Below, one piece after another: positions 34,186-45,340 of a DNA stretch of 64,000 nt. The translations under genes were made by a program, and so were the position numbers. The notes under the pieces are model-generated. The model made no database searches, had not been told where the DNA came from, and saw only the letters and a program-made list of their open reading frames with translations. The DNA is taken from NCBI GenBank assembly GCA_001768325.1, contig MENQ01000024.1, positions 277,228 through 341,227 of the forward strand, given 5' to 3'. The stretch comes from Bacteroidetes bacterium GWC2_46_850 (GTDB taxonomy: Bacteria > Bacteroidota > Bacteroidia > Bacteroidales > Dysgonomonadaceae). The first letter of the stretch is position 1. Every line of letters starts with the position of its first letter.

Positions 34186-34941
34186 TTACATGTAGATCAT
34201 CTTCTTTGTCATACCTCCATCGACCGTAAAATTCTGGCCGGTGATGAAACTATTTTCCGGATCCATCAAAAACAGGACCATCCGTGCAATATCCCATGCA
34301 TTGCCCACACGTCCTGCGGGGTGCTGCAAGTGGTCTTCCTTCGATAAGGGTATCTGCCGGGCTATCTTCTTTTTCTTTAATGCGGACACATCGATCCAAC
34401 CCGGACTGATGCTGTTCACCCTTATGTCGGGCGCGAGGCTCACCGCCATAGAGTGGGTGAGCGAGAAGATGCCTCCTTTGGAAGCTGAATAAGATTCAGT
34501 ATTTGCTTCCGACTGAAAGGCTCTGGTGGAACACATGTTCACGATCGATCCCTTTGTTTCTCTCAGAGATGGAGTAAGATACTTGCTGCAATAAAAAGTG
34601 CCGGTCAGGTTGGTCGCAATGGCACGGTTCCACTCGTCGGGGGTGAGTTCTTCCATCGGCTTGAAAATTTCATACACGGCATTGTTTACCAGTCCGTATG
34701 CCGGTCCGAATTCTTTGAGGGCTGCCCTGATGGATGATCGTACGCTCACCTCATTGGATACATCCGTGATAAAAAAATCACAACTGCGCTTGCGAAAATG
34801 GGGACGAAGCTCCTCCATTGCCTCATTGTCGATATCGAAAACCGATATACAATAGTCGTGATTCAGCAATTCTTCGGTGACTACCCGGCCGATACCCTGG
34901 GCACCGCCGGTAACAATCACATGTTTGCATGCTCGTTTCAT
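34186..34941 (-). CDS. Short-chain dehydrogenase/reductase (SDR)
   Basis: 251 aa, classical SDR length. The Rossmann motif TGGAQGIGR is at 11-19. Asp36 at the end of beta-2 (VFDID) favours NAD(H). NNAVY follows strand 4. The catalytic residues are Ser138, Tyr151 and Lys155 (ESYSASKGG). The C-terminal GQNFTVDGGMTKKM is typical. The substrate cannot be told. It lies 15 bases after folD, so it is the last gene of an ffh-folD-SDR run. Confidence 0.93.
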   Translation of the reverse strand: MKRACKHVIVTGGAQGIGRVVTEELLNHDYCISVFDIDNEAMEELRPHFRKRSCDFFITDVSNEVSVRSSIRAALKEFGPAYGLVNNAVYEIFKPMEELTPDEWNRAIATNLTGTFYCSKYLTPSLRETKGSIVNMCSTRAFQSEANTESYSASKGGIFSLTHSMAVSLAPDIRVNSISPGWIDVSALKKKKIARQIPLSKEDHLQHPAGRVGNAWDIARMVLFLMDPENSFITGQNFTVDGGMTKKMIYM

Positions 34942-34956
34942 GCTGAAAACTTTTTT

Positions 34957-35838
34957 TCAGGAATAAATCTCTCTTTTCCCTGCCAGCAGGGTGTTTCTAA
35001 GCAGAGATACAATGGTCATTGGACCCACGCCACCCGGGACCGGCGTAATATAAGCACATTTGGGTGCTACCGTATCGAACTTCACATCGCCTGTGAGCTT
35101 GAACCCCGACCTGGTACTGCTGTTCGGAACGCGGGTAGTGCCCACGTCAATCACCACGGCTCCCTCTTTCACCATATCCCCTTTCAGGAATTCGGGTACA
35201 CCCAGCGCGGCAATGATGATGTCGGCCTGCAGGCAGATCTCTTTGATGTTTTTCGTGCGGCTGTGACAGACGGTGACGGTGCAGTCGCCCGGATATCCCT
35301 TTTGCATCATCAGCATCGATACAGGCTTGCCGACAATGTTGCTGCGCCCCAGTACCACACAATGTTTTCCCCGTGTCTCAATCTCATATCGTTTTAGCAG
35401 CTCCACGATGCCGGCCGGCGTGGCGGAGAGGAAGCAGGGCATACCGAGAGACATGCGTCCCACGTTCACCGGATGAAAGCCGTCCACATCTTTGCGGTAA
35501 TCTATGGCTTCGGTTATCTTGTCTTCCGAAATATGTTTGGGCAGGGGGAGTTGCACAATGAAACCATCGATGTCGGCATCTTTATTCAGACGATCCACAC
35601 AGGCGAGCAACTCTGCCTCGGTCACATCTTCCTCATAGCGGATGAGTGTCGATTTGAATCCTACCTCTTCGCACGAACGTACCTTGTTGGCTACATACGT
35701 TTCACTGCCCCCGTCGTGACCTACCAGTACCGCTGCCAGGTGTGGCGTTTTGCCCCCGGCTGCTTTTATTTGCGTCACTTCCAGGGCTATCTCCTGTTTT
35801 ATTTGTGCGGCTATCGCCTTTCCATCAATTAGTTTCAT
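34957..35838 (-). CDS. folD: Bifunctional methylenetetrahydrofolate dehydrogenase / cyclohydrolase
   Basis: 293 aa. It interconverts methylene-, methenyl- and formyl-tetrahydrofolate. The catalytic Tyr48 and Lys52 are in [33 protein letters not shown] binds the dinucleotide, and the C-terminal [16 protein letters not shown] is the family signature. It sits between ffh and the SDR gene. A heptanucleotide repeat tract fills the 37-base gap to ffh and ends four bases before the ATG. Confidence 0.96.
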   Translation of the reverse strand: MKLIDGKAIAAQIKQEIALEVTQIKAAGGKTPHLAAVLVGHDGGSETYVANKVRSCEEVGFKSTLIRYEEDVTEAELLACVDRLNKDADIDGFIVQLPLPKHISEDKITEAIDYRKDVDGFHPVNVGRMSLGMPCFLSATPAGIVELLKRYEIETRGKHCVVLGRSNIVGKPVSMLMMQKGYPGDCTVTVCHSRTKNIKEICLQADIIIAALGVPEFLKGDMVKEGAVVIDVGTTRVPNSSTRSGFKLTGDVKFDTVAPKCAYITPVPGGVGPMTIVSLLRNTLLAGKREIYS

Positions 35839-35842
35839 ATTT

Positions 35843-35870
35843 TTTAGCGTTCAGGTGTCAGGAATCAGGT
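35843..35870 (-). repeat. Heptanucleotide repeat tract C, between ffh and folD
   Basis: On the minus strand: ACCTGAT, TCCTGAC, ACCTGAA, CGCTAAA, then AAAT and the folD ATG. The last two units are the same as in tract A apart from one base, and the run into the start codon mirrors tract B before gcvT. Confidence 0.8.
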
Positions 35871-35875
35871 GTCGG

Positions 35876-37201
35876 CTACCTTCTTCGCATATTTCGCATA
35901 GCCTGTTTACCGCCGCCCGATGTCATCATGCGCATCATCTTGCGGGTTTCGTCGAACTGCTTGATCAGTTTATTTACCTCCTGCACGTTGGTGCCGCTCC
36001 CTTTGGCAATGCGGGCACGACGGCTCCCATTCAGTATCTCGGGGTTGCTTCGTTCGGTGGGAGTCATGGAGTGTATGATTGCTTCAATACCCTTGAACGC
36101 ATCGTCGTCGATATCGAGATCCTTGATCTGTTTGCCTACCCCGGGAATCATGGAGGCCAGATCCTTCAGGTTCCCCATCTTCTTGATTTGCTGTATCTGG
36201 GCAACGAAATCGTTGAAGTCGAATTGATTTTTTGCTATTTTCTTCTGCAGGCGGCGTGCTTCCTCTTCGTCGTATTGCTCCTGTGCTTTTTCTACCAGTG
36301 AGACAATGTCGCCCATCCCGAGAATACGGTCTGCCATACGTTCCGGGTGAAACACGTCGATGGCATCCAGCTTTTCGCCCGTACCGACAAACTTGATGGG
36401 CTTATCCACCACCGAGCGGATAGACAGGGCTGCACCGCCACGGGTGTCACCATCGAGCTTGGTGAGTACTACCCCGTTAAAGTCGAGCCGCTGGTTGAAC
36501 TCCTTGGCCGTGTTCACGGCATCCTGGCCGGTCATCGCGTCCACCACGAAGAGGATTTCCTGCGGGTTGACTGCTCTCTTGATCGATTCGATCTCGTTCA
36601 TCATCTGCTCGTCGATGGCCAGACGGCCGGCCGTGTCGATGATTACTACGTCCTTCCCATGCTGACGGGCATGCTGGATGGCATTTTGTGCAATTTTTAC
36701 GGGGTTCTTGTTTTCTTCTTCCGCGTATACCGATACCCCGATTTGCTCACCCAGTATTTTGAGCTGTTCGATGGCTGCGGGACGATAAACGTCGCCCGCC
36801 ACCAACAACGGATTTTTACCCCGTTTGCTCTTGAGCATATGGGCCAGCTTGCCCGAAAAGGTGGTTTTACCCGATCCCTGAAGGCCTGACATCAGGATGA
36901 TGGCCGGTGTTCCCTTGATGTTGATGTCCATGGCAGTGCCACCCATCAGCGTGGCCAGTTCGTCGTGTACGATCTTCACCATCAGCTGCTCCGGCTTCAC
37001 CGCATTGAGTACATCCTGTCCCAGCGCTTTCTGCTTGACGGTCTCGGTAAAATCCTTGGCGGTTTTGTAGTTCACGTCGGCGTCGAGCAGGGCACGACGA
37101 ACCTCTTTCAATGTCTCGGCCACGTTGATCTCGGTGATCTTACCCTGGCCCTTCAGTATCTTAAACGACCTCTCCAGTCTCTCACTTAAATTTTCAAACA
37201 T
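35876..37201 (-). CDS. ffh: Signal recognition particle protein Ffh
   Basis: 441 aa. SRP54-type GTPase that binds signal sequences and 4.5S RNA. The N domain is about 1-90. In the G domain the P-loop GLQGSGKTT is at 106-114, then [18 protein letters not shown] and [10 protein letters not shown]. The methionine-rich M domain (about 320-441) contains the RNA-binding [21 protein letters not shown] and ends in a Met/Arg-rich tail. The SRP RNA gene lies 5.5 kb away on the same strand. A TTG-20-TACTTTTG promoter precedes it. Confidence 0.97.
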   Translation of the reverse strand: MFENLSERLERSFKILKGQGKITEINVAETLKEVRRALLDADVNYKTAKDFTETVKQKALGQDVLNAVKPEQLMVKIVHDELATLMGGTAMDINIKGTPAIILMSGLQGSGKTTFSGKLAHMLKSKRGKNPLLVAGDVYRPAAIEQLKILGEQIGVSVYAEEENKNPVKIAQNAIQHARQHGKDVVIIDTAGRLAIDEQMMNEIESIKRAVNPQEILFVVDAMTGQDAVNTAKEFNQRLDFNGVVLTKLDGDTRGGAALSIRSVVDKPIKFVGTGEKLDAIDVFHPERMADRILGMGDIVSLVEKAQEQYDEEEARRLQKKIAKNQFDFNDFVAQIQQIKKMGNLKDLASMIPGVGKQIKDLDIDDDAFKGIEAIIHSMTPTERSNPEILNGSRRARIAKGSGTNVQEVNKLIKQFDETRKMMRMMTSGGGKQAMRNMRRR

Positions 37202-37298
37202 CTGTTTTTATACGCTTGTTGGTTTTAACTCCCCGAAGTCGCCCTTCGGAATATTGCTCATCCCCTCCGTCTTCACTGCAAGGGCTTAATTCAAAACA

Positions 37299-37329
37299 CA
37301 AAAGTACATGAAAAACGAGCTATTTCCAA
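37299..37329 (-). promoter_or_regulatory. Promoter candidate of the ffh-folD-SDR operon
   Basis: On the minus strand TTG (37327-37329), 20 nt, then TACTTTTG (37299-37306), the same -7 octamer as the SRP RNA promoter. The leader to the ffh ATG would be about 90 nt. Confidence 0.55.
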
Positions 37330-37452
37330 GCGCATGATGATAAAAATCAAGACCAACCTGCATTGTAGCGCTTTCTCAAATGACGGGATATTCAATTGTG
37401 AGATTCCTGAAAATTATGACTATTTTTGTAAGTCATATCAATATCTGCAGCA

Positions 37453-38818
<1,366 letters not shown>

Positions 38819-38851
38819 TTATTCACTATTTAAATTTATTGTTTGATTGTT

Positions 38852-40678
38852 CTATTCATTTGATTCTCCGAAAGGAGTGTATTTCTTTCCGCCACCGGTA
38901 AATTCGGCGTTTTTATAAAATTCCACGAAGGTAAGTCGCACCGGATGCACGATGGCGCCCAGCACATTCATAAAGATGTTGATGGCATGGCCAATCAGAA
39001 AGATGAGAATGGCCACGATGGGGCCTGCGATGGCATTGTCGGGACTCATTCCCACGGCCAGACTGTTGAAGACACTGGCCAGGATGCCACCCGAGAGTCC
39101 GAGTGCGAACAACCGCACATAAGACAAGACGTCTCCCAGTAATCCTGTGGCCATGTTGTAGGTGTCCCACAGCCCGAGGCCCAGATTTACTGCCGGATTC
39201 TTACCCGGCGAGTTGAAGAAATAGATGAGTATGGCCGCAAAACCCAACAACACAAGGTGCAGTGTACCTCCCATCGGCATCAGAGCCGGAAACAGGTAGG
39301 CAAAGATGACACTGCTCAGTAAAACAATCCATCCGATGGTAGACAAGGCATGAATCATTCCGAACTGTTTGATGCGGTTGGCTGCCTTCAGGCACATACC
39401 GAAAAGTATCTGTATGACTCCTAGCACGAGTGACAACATGAACATCTGATTGTTGTTGAAGTATGCTTTCTCCTTCAGTGCCTGTGAGACAGGGTTATCC
39501 AGGTCGTAAATGGCAAAGCCGAAGAATCCTCCTGTCAGCAGTCCGGCCACCATGGTGGAGGCGCCCAGCACCTGCACCAGTGACAGGATGGTCTTCACGC
39601 CCGTAGACAGCTTTCTTTTCTGAAAAAGCTTGACAAGTGTCGCCACGGTGAAGAGGAAGAGGCCATAACCTATGTCACCCAGCGACAGACCAAAGAACAG
39701 CATGTAAAAGGGTGCAAAGTATGGTGTGAGATCTATCTCATTGTATTTCGGTAACATATACAACTCGGCTATGGGCTCGAAAATCCGGAAGAAGCCGTTG
39801 TTTCGAAGCTGAATGGGTACATTATCATCCGGCATCGGGTCGGATACCTCGAACCAGGCATCTTTCGATTCCATGTAGGAGACAATCTCGGGCGTTTTCT
39901 CCGCGGGAGCCCACCCCTGCAGGAGCATCAGTTTCGCATCAGCCAACGGGGTGGCGCTCTGCGACACTTTCTGGAAAGTCATCTGTGCCTCCAGCTCGTT
40001 CAGGGCTGCCTCCACGGAAGGCAGGTGGTCAGAAAGCTTTCGTAGTGCTTCGTCCTCTGCATCTATTTTCTCCCGGAGTGAAAGGATGAGTTTGTCGAGT
40101 GCCGAGAGTGACACATCGGGTAACCTGATCTCTTCCAGATCCAGCAGGTCGGACATCTGTCCTGTGTGATTGATCGTCATAAAATAGGTTTTCGACGATT
40201 CATTTTTCAGGACCACTGCATCGTGTATTGTTTCCCATTCCGTATTGTATTTGTTATCGGGCGAGATGAAGAAGTGCACCTGATAACCGGCACGCCGGAG
40301 GCGATGAATATTTTCCGGATCGAAGTCACCCCAGGGCCTCAGCGCTTCCCGCTCTTTTACAGCGACCTGTAGCTGTTGGTTAAGAGAGGATTTTCTCTGC
40401 TCTATTGTTTCAATCGTCGCGGGAATCTTCTTCCCAACTACAACATTGGGCTCATTGGATGCAATGGTTGTCTTTTTATCCCTGTTTTTCTTCAGTGTCT
40501 TGATTGTTTCGCCAAGTTTCTTTGCTTCGGCCACAAACTGTTGCAGACTCTCCTCATCGGCCTCGGTGCGGTTCTGTTCCACCACATGAATCATTCCCAG
40601 GTCACGCAGGTCGTGAAGAAACCGGTCATATTCCTTGTGAAAAGCCAGAAAAGTGAACTTTTTCATTTTTGCTATCAT
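38852..40678 (-). CDS. ntpI: V-type ATP synthase subunit I
   Basis: 608 aa. The stator a/I subunit: a cytoplasmic N-terminal half with coiled coils (about 1-310) and about seven helices (about 325-590). The last helices contain the Arg that faces the rotor, in GDVLSYVRLFALGLSGGILA, and GHAINIFMNVLGAIVHPVRL. ATG at 40678 overlaps the subunit D stop by 4 bases (ATGA), which indicates translational coupling. Located 33 bases before subunit K. Confidence 0.94.
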   Translation of the reverse strand: MIAKMKKFTFLAFHKEYDRFLHDLRDLGMIHVVEQNRTEADEESLQQFVAEAKKLGETIKTLKKNRDKKTTIASNEPNVVVGKKIPATIETIEQRKSSLNQQLQVAVKEREALRPWGDFDPENIHRLRRAGYQVHFFISPDNKYNTEWETIHDAVVLKNESSKTYFMTINHTGQMSDLLDLEEIRLPDVSLSALDKLILSLREKIDAEDEALRKLSDHLPSVEAALNELEAQMTFQKVSQSATPLADAKLMLLQGWAPAEKTPEIVSYMESKDAWFEVSDPMPDDNVPIQLRNNGFFRIFEPIAELYMLPKYNEIDLTPYFAPFYMLFFGLSLGDIGYGLFLFTVATLVKLFQKRKLSTGVKTILSLVQVLGASTMVAGLLTGGFFGFAIYDLDNPVSQALKEKAYFNNNQMFMLSLVLGVIQILFGMCLKAANRIKQFGMIHALSTIGWIVLLSSVIFAYLFPALMPMGGTLHLVLLGFAAILIYFFNSPGKNPAVNLGLGLWDTYNMATGLLGDVLSYVRLFALGLSGGILASVFNSLAVGMSPDNAIAGPIVAILIFLIGHAINIFMNVLGAIVHPVRLTFVEFYKNAEFTGGGKKYTPFGESNE

Positions 40679-41286
40679 ATGCCGTCTTCCTCCTTTCTTC
40701 GTTGTTCCTGATGGGTGCGCATGATCTTTTGTGACGATTTGGAGAGGTTTTCCTCGTCTTCGAGGTATCGCTTTATTTTGAGAATGGCCTCCTGATAACC
40801 CGGTATTTGTACTTTCTCGAAAAGATTTACTTTCTGGGTGGTCTTCTTGCGGGCATGCTCAATGCGGTTGAGGCGTATAAGATGGAAATCGCGGCGTATG
40901 CCCGTCTCGGCAAGTCCTTCGACGGTTTTTACCCCGTCGAGGAACCATTTGGGCCGGTTAAACAGGCTGAATGGTTTCAATTCAAATTCCACCCCTTCGA
41001 GCACTGGGATTACCACGCCGGCAATTTTTTTTCTGGAGAGACGTACATCTTTCACCCTGATCAGTGTGGGATCAAACTCCATCCACATTCCCATCATCTT
41101 GTCGTAAGAACGTACCTGTGCCTCGAGTTCTCTTTCCAGGGATTCTATTTCTTCCTTGGCTTTGCGGACCTCCATGCGTAAAGCGGTCTCCTTGTTCTGC
41201 AACGTAGGAAGCGCCCGCTCACGTACACCAAGCTGTTTTTCCAACTGCTGGCGAGAAGTTTTGTTGTATTGAAATTTAATCGCCAT
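40675..41286 (-). CDS. ntpD: V-type ATP synthase subunit D
   Basis: 203 aa. Central rotor shaft, two long antiparallel helices at the ends: FQYNKTSRQQLEKQLGVRERAL at the N-terminus and a Lys/Arg-rich helix NRIEHARKKTTQKVNLFEKVQIP near the C-terminus. It starts 3 bases after subunit B and overlaps subunit I by 4 bases. Confidence 0.93.
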   Translation of the reverse strand: MAIKFQYNKTSRQQLEKQLGVRERALPTLQNKETALRMEVRKAKEEIESLERELEAQVRSYDKMMGMWMEFDPTLIRVKDVRLSRKKIAGVVIPVLEGVEFELKPFSLFNRPKWFLDGVKTVEGLAETGIRRDFHLIRLNRIEHARKKTTQKVNLFEKVQIPGYQEAILKIKRYLEDEENLSKSSQKIMRTHQEQRRKEEDGI

Positions 41287-41289
41287 GCT

Positions 41290-42603
41290 TTATTTCCAGT
41301 ACTTATCCACCAACTCCTGTTTCATATTTACTTCTGCCGGCTTGAAATGTGCCGACAGCAGCTCCCATGTTTTATCGAGCATCTCCACGGTATTCAGGTT
41401 GACGTCGATGGCCATCAGTTGTTTTGAATAATCTTTTGCAAACGACAGCGTCCGCTGGTCATAGTCGGTTAGATCGAACCCGTTTTCCTGCTTGGTTTTT
41501 GCGTTGGCAGCATCGGCATAGAGGCGTACGGCGGCGTTCATCACCTGGGGGTGATCTTCGCGCGTTTTCTTACCCTGCACCAGCTGTTTCAGTCGGGATA
41601 ACGAACGGAAGGGATCCACGACTACCTTGCCCACCTCGCTGTCGAGGCGTAGGAAGAGCTGTCCTTCGGTAATATAACCCGTGTTGTCGGGCACGGCATG
41701 GGTGATGTCGCCGCCCGAGAGGGTGGTTACCGCCAGGATGGTGATGGAGCCGCCCGACGGGAACTGGGCTGCCTTCTCATAAATCTTGGCCAGGTCGGAA
41801 TAAAGCGATCCGGGCATGGAGTCCTTCGAGGGAATCTGATCCATGCGGTTCGATACAATGGATAGTGCATCGGCATAGGAAGACATGTCGGTGAGCAGTA
41901 CCAGTACCTTTTCGTTTTTGTCTACCGCGAAATATTCTGCTGCCGTCAGCGCCATATCAGGCACCAGCAATCGTTCTACGGCTGGATCCTCGGTGGTGTT
42001 CATGAATGAGATGATGCGATCGAGTGCACCGGCGTTGCTGAACACATTCTTGAAATAGAGGTAATCGTCGTTGGTCATCCCCATTCCGCCGAGTATGATC
42101 TTATCGGCCTGGGCGCGCAACGCCACAGTCGCCATCACCTGGTTGAAGGGTTGATCGGGGTCGGCAAAGAAAGGAATCTTCTGACCCGACACCAGCGTGT
42201 TGTTCAGGTCGATCCCTGCTATGCCGGTAGCGATCAGCTCGGAAGGTTGCTTGCGCCGTACCGGGTTGACGGAAGGACCGCCAATGGCTCTTTCTTCTCC
42301 TTCGGGAGTCGGCCCCCCATCAATGGGGTCACCATAGGCATTGAAAAAGCGACCTGCCAGCTGATCGCCCACCCTGAGGGAGGGCGATTTGCCCATAAAT
42401 ATTACTTCGGCATTGGTAGGTACACCTTCGGTGCCCTCAAAAATCTGCAGTGTCACTTCATCGCCCATGATCTTTACTACCTGTGAGAGTCTACCTTCCA
42501 CCGTGGCCAGTTCATCATATCCTACGTGGGTAGCCTTCACCGAACAGGTGGCCTTGGTGATCTGGGTTATCTGCGTGTATATTTTTTGAAATGCTTTTGC
42601 CAT
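41290..42603 (-). CDS. ntpB: V-type ATP synthase subunit B
   Basis: 437 aa. Non-catalytic regulatory subunit of the V1 ring. It lacks the P-loop but has the family pattern: GRFFNAYGDPIDGGP, LNTLVSGQK-like NNTLVSGQKIPFFADP, VLLTDMSSYADALS and GSITILAVTTLSGGDITHAVPDNTGYITEGQ, with Arg in RLDSEV. Located 12 bases after subunit A. Confidence 0.95.
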   Translation of the reverse strand: MAKAFQKIYTQITQITKATCSVKATHVGYDELATVEGRLSQVVKIMGDEVTLQIFEGTEGVPTNAEVIFMGKSPSLRVGDQLAGRFFNAYGDPIDGGPTPEGEERAIGGPSVNPVRRKQPSELIATGIAGIDLNNTLVSGQKIPFFADPDQPFNQVMATVALRAQADKIILGGMGMTNDDYLYFKNVFSNAGALDRIISFMNTTEDPAVERLLVPDMALTAAEYFAVDKNEKVLVLLTDMSSYADALSIVSNRMDQIPSKDSMPGSLYSDLAKIYEKAAQFPSGGSITILAVTTLSGGDITHAVPDNTGYITEGQLFLRLDSEVGKVVVDPFRSLSRLKQLVQGKKTREDHPQVMNAAVRLYADAANAKTKQENGFDLTDYDQRTLSFAKDYSKQLMAIDVNLNTVEMLDKTWELLSAHFKPAEVNMKQELVDKYWK

Positions 42604-42615
42604 AATACCTTGATT

Positions 42616-44379
42616 TTATTTGTTCACTACCGAATTTTGTTCTACCAGTTCCCGTAATTGCTTGTGATACGCATTGAATTTCTCAGATCCAAATTCTGCA
42701 TAATTCATCTGTCGTCCGATGTTGATCAGTTCCTTAAAAAACAGGGCCACCTGGTTGAAGTTGTCAAATTCGAAATCGGTGCGACATACATCCACAACCA
42801 GATCAAGAATATTTCTCTGACGCTCTATCGGGGTTACCGCATCTACCTCATCAAAAGCATCCTGCTGTAATACGATAAAATCGATCAGCTCTGATTTCCA
42901 GAAGGTGATGTGGTACTCCACCGGAACACCGTCATCGCCCAGGATGTTGATCTGTTCGGCTATTTCCTTGCCGCGCAGCAGACGTGTTTTTATTTCACTT
43001 ACTTTCTCTGTCCAGTCGTTGGCAATGTGATCCGAGATATATCTTTCAAATTCGGGATATTCGAAATACTTGGAGTATGATTCTATCGGATTGATGGCAG
43101 GGTAACGTTTCTTGTCGGCACGCTCCTGCTCCAGTGCATAGAAACAACGGGCCACCTTCTTGGTGTTCTCTGTCACCGGTTCCTTGAGGTTCCCTCCGGC
43201 AGGTGAGACTGTACCGATAAAGGTGATGGAACCCTCTGCACCGTTATTCAGTGTTACATGTCCGGCGCGGCCGTAGAAGTTGGAAATGGTTGCCGAAAGA
43301 TCCATCGGGAAGGCATCGGGCCCCGGCAGCTCTTCCAGTCGGTTACTCATCTCACGGAGTGCTTGTGCCCAGCGGGAGGTGGAGTCCGCCATCAGCAGGA
43401 CTTTCAGTCCCATGGAACGGTAATATTCACCGATGGTCATCGCCGTATAAACCGATGCTTCACGGGCAGCAACCGGCATGTTGGAGGTATTGGCCACGAT
43501 GATGGTGCGCTCCATCAGCTTGCGGCCGGTGTGCGGATCTACCAGCTCGGGGAACTCGGTAAAGATCTCAACCACTTCATTGGCACGTTCACCGCAGGCA
43601 GCGATGATCACAATGTCGGCTTCCGCCTGCTTGGAGATGGCATGCTGCAATACCGTCTTTCCCGTTCCGAAGGCACCCGGGATAAATCCGGTTCCCCCTT
43701 CCACAATGGGATTCAACGTGTCGATGGAACGTACGCCAGTCTCAAGCAGCTTGAAGGGCCGGGGCTTCTCTTTGTATTCGGTGATGGCCACCTTCACCGG
43801 CCAGCGCTGTACCATGTTGATGGCAGTCTCCCTGCCCTCCTTATCCACCACCACGGCTACAGCCTTGTATATGTTGTAATCGCCTTCATCGACGATGCTT
43901 TTTATGGTATAATCTTCCTTCATCACAAAGGGAACCATGATCTTGTGGGGTTGAAAGTTTTCATCCACTTCACCCAGCCAGGAGCCTGACGTAACAGGGT
44001 CGCCCACTTTGGCGATCGGCTTGAAGTGCCACAGTTTCTCTTCATCGAGCGGGAAGGTGTAATCCCCTCTTTTCAGAAAAACCCCTTCCATCTTGTCAAG
44101 ATCGTTCTCCAGACCATCGAGATTGCGTTGCAGAAGACCCGGGCCAAGGACTACCTCGAGCATATGACCCTGAAATTCTACCTCTGCACCAACGGTCAGC
44201 CCCCGGGTACTCTCAAATACCTGAATGTTGACATTTCTGCCCACCACCTTGATGACCTCCGCCATCAGTTTGGTTCCATCCAGGTTGATGTATGCAATCT
44301 CGTTTTGAGCAACAGGCCCATCCACCTCCACGATAACAAGGTTGGATATGATTCCTTTTACTGTTCCTTTTGTTAACAT
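42616..44379 (-). CDS. ntpA: V-type ATP synthase catalytic subunit A
   Basis: 587 aa. Catalytic subunit, with the P-loop GAFGTGKT at 235-242, the catalytic Glu in CGERANEVVE and the non-homologous region (about 110-190) specific to V/A-type enzymes. ADSTSRWAQALREMSNRLEELPG and the PAGGNLKEPVTENT segment are typical. An upstream gap of about 100 bases separates it from the DUF2764 gene. Confidence 0.96.
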   Translation of the reverse strand: MLTKGTVKGIISNLVIVEVDGPVAQNEIAYINLDGTKLMAEVIKVVGRNVNIQVFESTRGLTVGAEVEFQGHMLEVVLGPGLLQRNLDGLENDLDKMEGVFLKRGDYTFPLDEEKLWHFKPIAKVGDPVTSGSWLGEVDENFQPHKIMVPFVMKEDYTIKSIVDEGDYNIYKAVAVVVDKEGRETAINMVQRWPVKVAITEYKEKPRPFKLLETGVRSIDTLNPIVEGGTGFIPGAFGTGKTVLQHAISKQAEADIVIIAACGERANEVVEIFTEFPELVDPHTGRKLMERTIIVANTSNMPVAAREASVYTAMTIGEYYRSMGLKVLLMADSTSRWAQALREMSNRLEELPGPDAFPMDLSATISNFYGRAGHVTLNNGAEGSITFIGTVSPAGGNLKEPVTENTKKVARCFYALEQERADKKRYPAINPIESYSKYFEYPEFERYISDHIANDWTEKVSEIKTRLLRGKEIAEQINILGDDGVPVEYHITFWKSELIDFIVLQQDAFDEVDAVTPIERQRNILDLVVDVCRTDFEFDNFNQVALFFKELINIGRQMNYAEFGSEKFNAYHKQLRELVEQNSVVNK

Positions 44380-44482
44380 ATGTAATTTTTTATTCTATCG
44401 CAAAAAAAGGTTTATCTGCCACAACCGTCTGAAAGCAGGAACTCTGCTCTATCAGGTAGATATGTGATCAGATTGTACAATT

Positions 44483-45337
44483 TTATAAATCTTCCGGTAG
44501 TTTTGTTTCATTTTTCAGATTGCTGATCAGTTCCCTGAACACGCGTTCTCCCTCTTCCGCATTGAGGTGCACCCAGCGTTCCAGGATCTGAAGCTTGCAG
44601 AGATAGGCAAAGAGGTATTCGATGTTGAAATAATCGAAAACAGTGTTTTCCTCCAGCCAGTCCCAACGAAATTTATCAAGCCTGCGTTCCCGATCGTATA
44701 TGTCGGGTTCTTCCGAGATGCGCAGTAGGGTATCGAAGTACTCCAGCTCACGATCAAGGCCAAAGTCACGGGCATGGGCATTCTCTCTGATCACGCGGGC
44801 CGGCTTGTTGCCGCCTACGATATATTTGGCTACCTCCATGCCATACTTTCGGGCATAAATAGCCGAAAGCACATTACCGATATTCAGATTGAGCTCAAAC
44901 CAACCCGACATCAGGCTGTTTTTTACCTCCAGGCCATAGTCCATGTAGAGGGAGGATAGCATATCTTCCCAGAGACGACCTCCGGCGTGGGGGTTTTCCT
45001 CATCCAGCCATCTCTTGATGTATGCTTCGAAGTAGGGAGGTACTCTTTTATCCTTCAGTGGTAGTTCTTCCTTAACCTTGGATACAACCTCGATTATCTC
45101 ATCACGCGAGAGTTTACCCATCAGGTTGAGGGTTCCATTTTTATCTTTCAGCAGGCTCAGCAGGTTATCGTTGTCGTACTTTAGATAATATTTATGCAAC
45201 AGCTTCCTGTCGTTTTGCTTTAACACCTCATCCAGCATAACCATGTACTCTTCCACTGTGAAGGGGAGCTTCATGCTGTCGAATGTGAAGTCGGGCAGCC
45301 CGGCAACAAAATAATAGTATTGGTTCTTGAAGAGCAT
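44483..45337 (-). CDS. DUF2764 protein of the V-ATPase operon, possible subunit C/d counterpart
   Basis: 284 aa, beginning MLFKNQYYYFVAGLPDFTFD. It is helical, with no signal or membrane segment, and contains charged repeats (DREDELEYFDT-like, WEEIR-like). DUF2764 genes occur in the V-ATPase operons of Bacteroidota, between E and A, where other bacteria carry subunit C. No C/d, F or G subunit gene is in this operon, so this is the best candidate to cap the rotor (the d role), but sequence alone does not prove it. Located 3 bases after subunit E. Confidence 0.85.
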   Translation of the reverse strand: MLFKNQYYYFVAGLPDFTFDSMKLPFTVEEYMVMLDEVLKQNDRKLLHKYYLKYDNDNLLSLLKDKNGTLNLMGKLSRDEIIEVVSKVKEELPLKDKRVPPYFEAYIKRWLDEENPHAGGRLWEDMLSSLYMDYGLEVKNSLMSGWFELNLNIGNVLSAIYARKYGMEVAKYIVGGNKPARVIRENAHARDFGLDRELEYFDTLLRISEEPDIYDRERRLDKFRWDWLEENTVFDYFNIEYLFAYLCKLQILERWVHLNAEEGERVFRELISNLKNETKLPEDL

Positions 45338-45340
45338 ATG

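Noticed and set aside
43258..43989. 243-codon plus frame opposite ntpA
   Set aside because: Long, but directly antisense to the conserved catalytic subunit A with no motif of its own.
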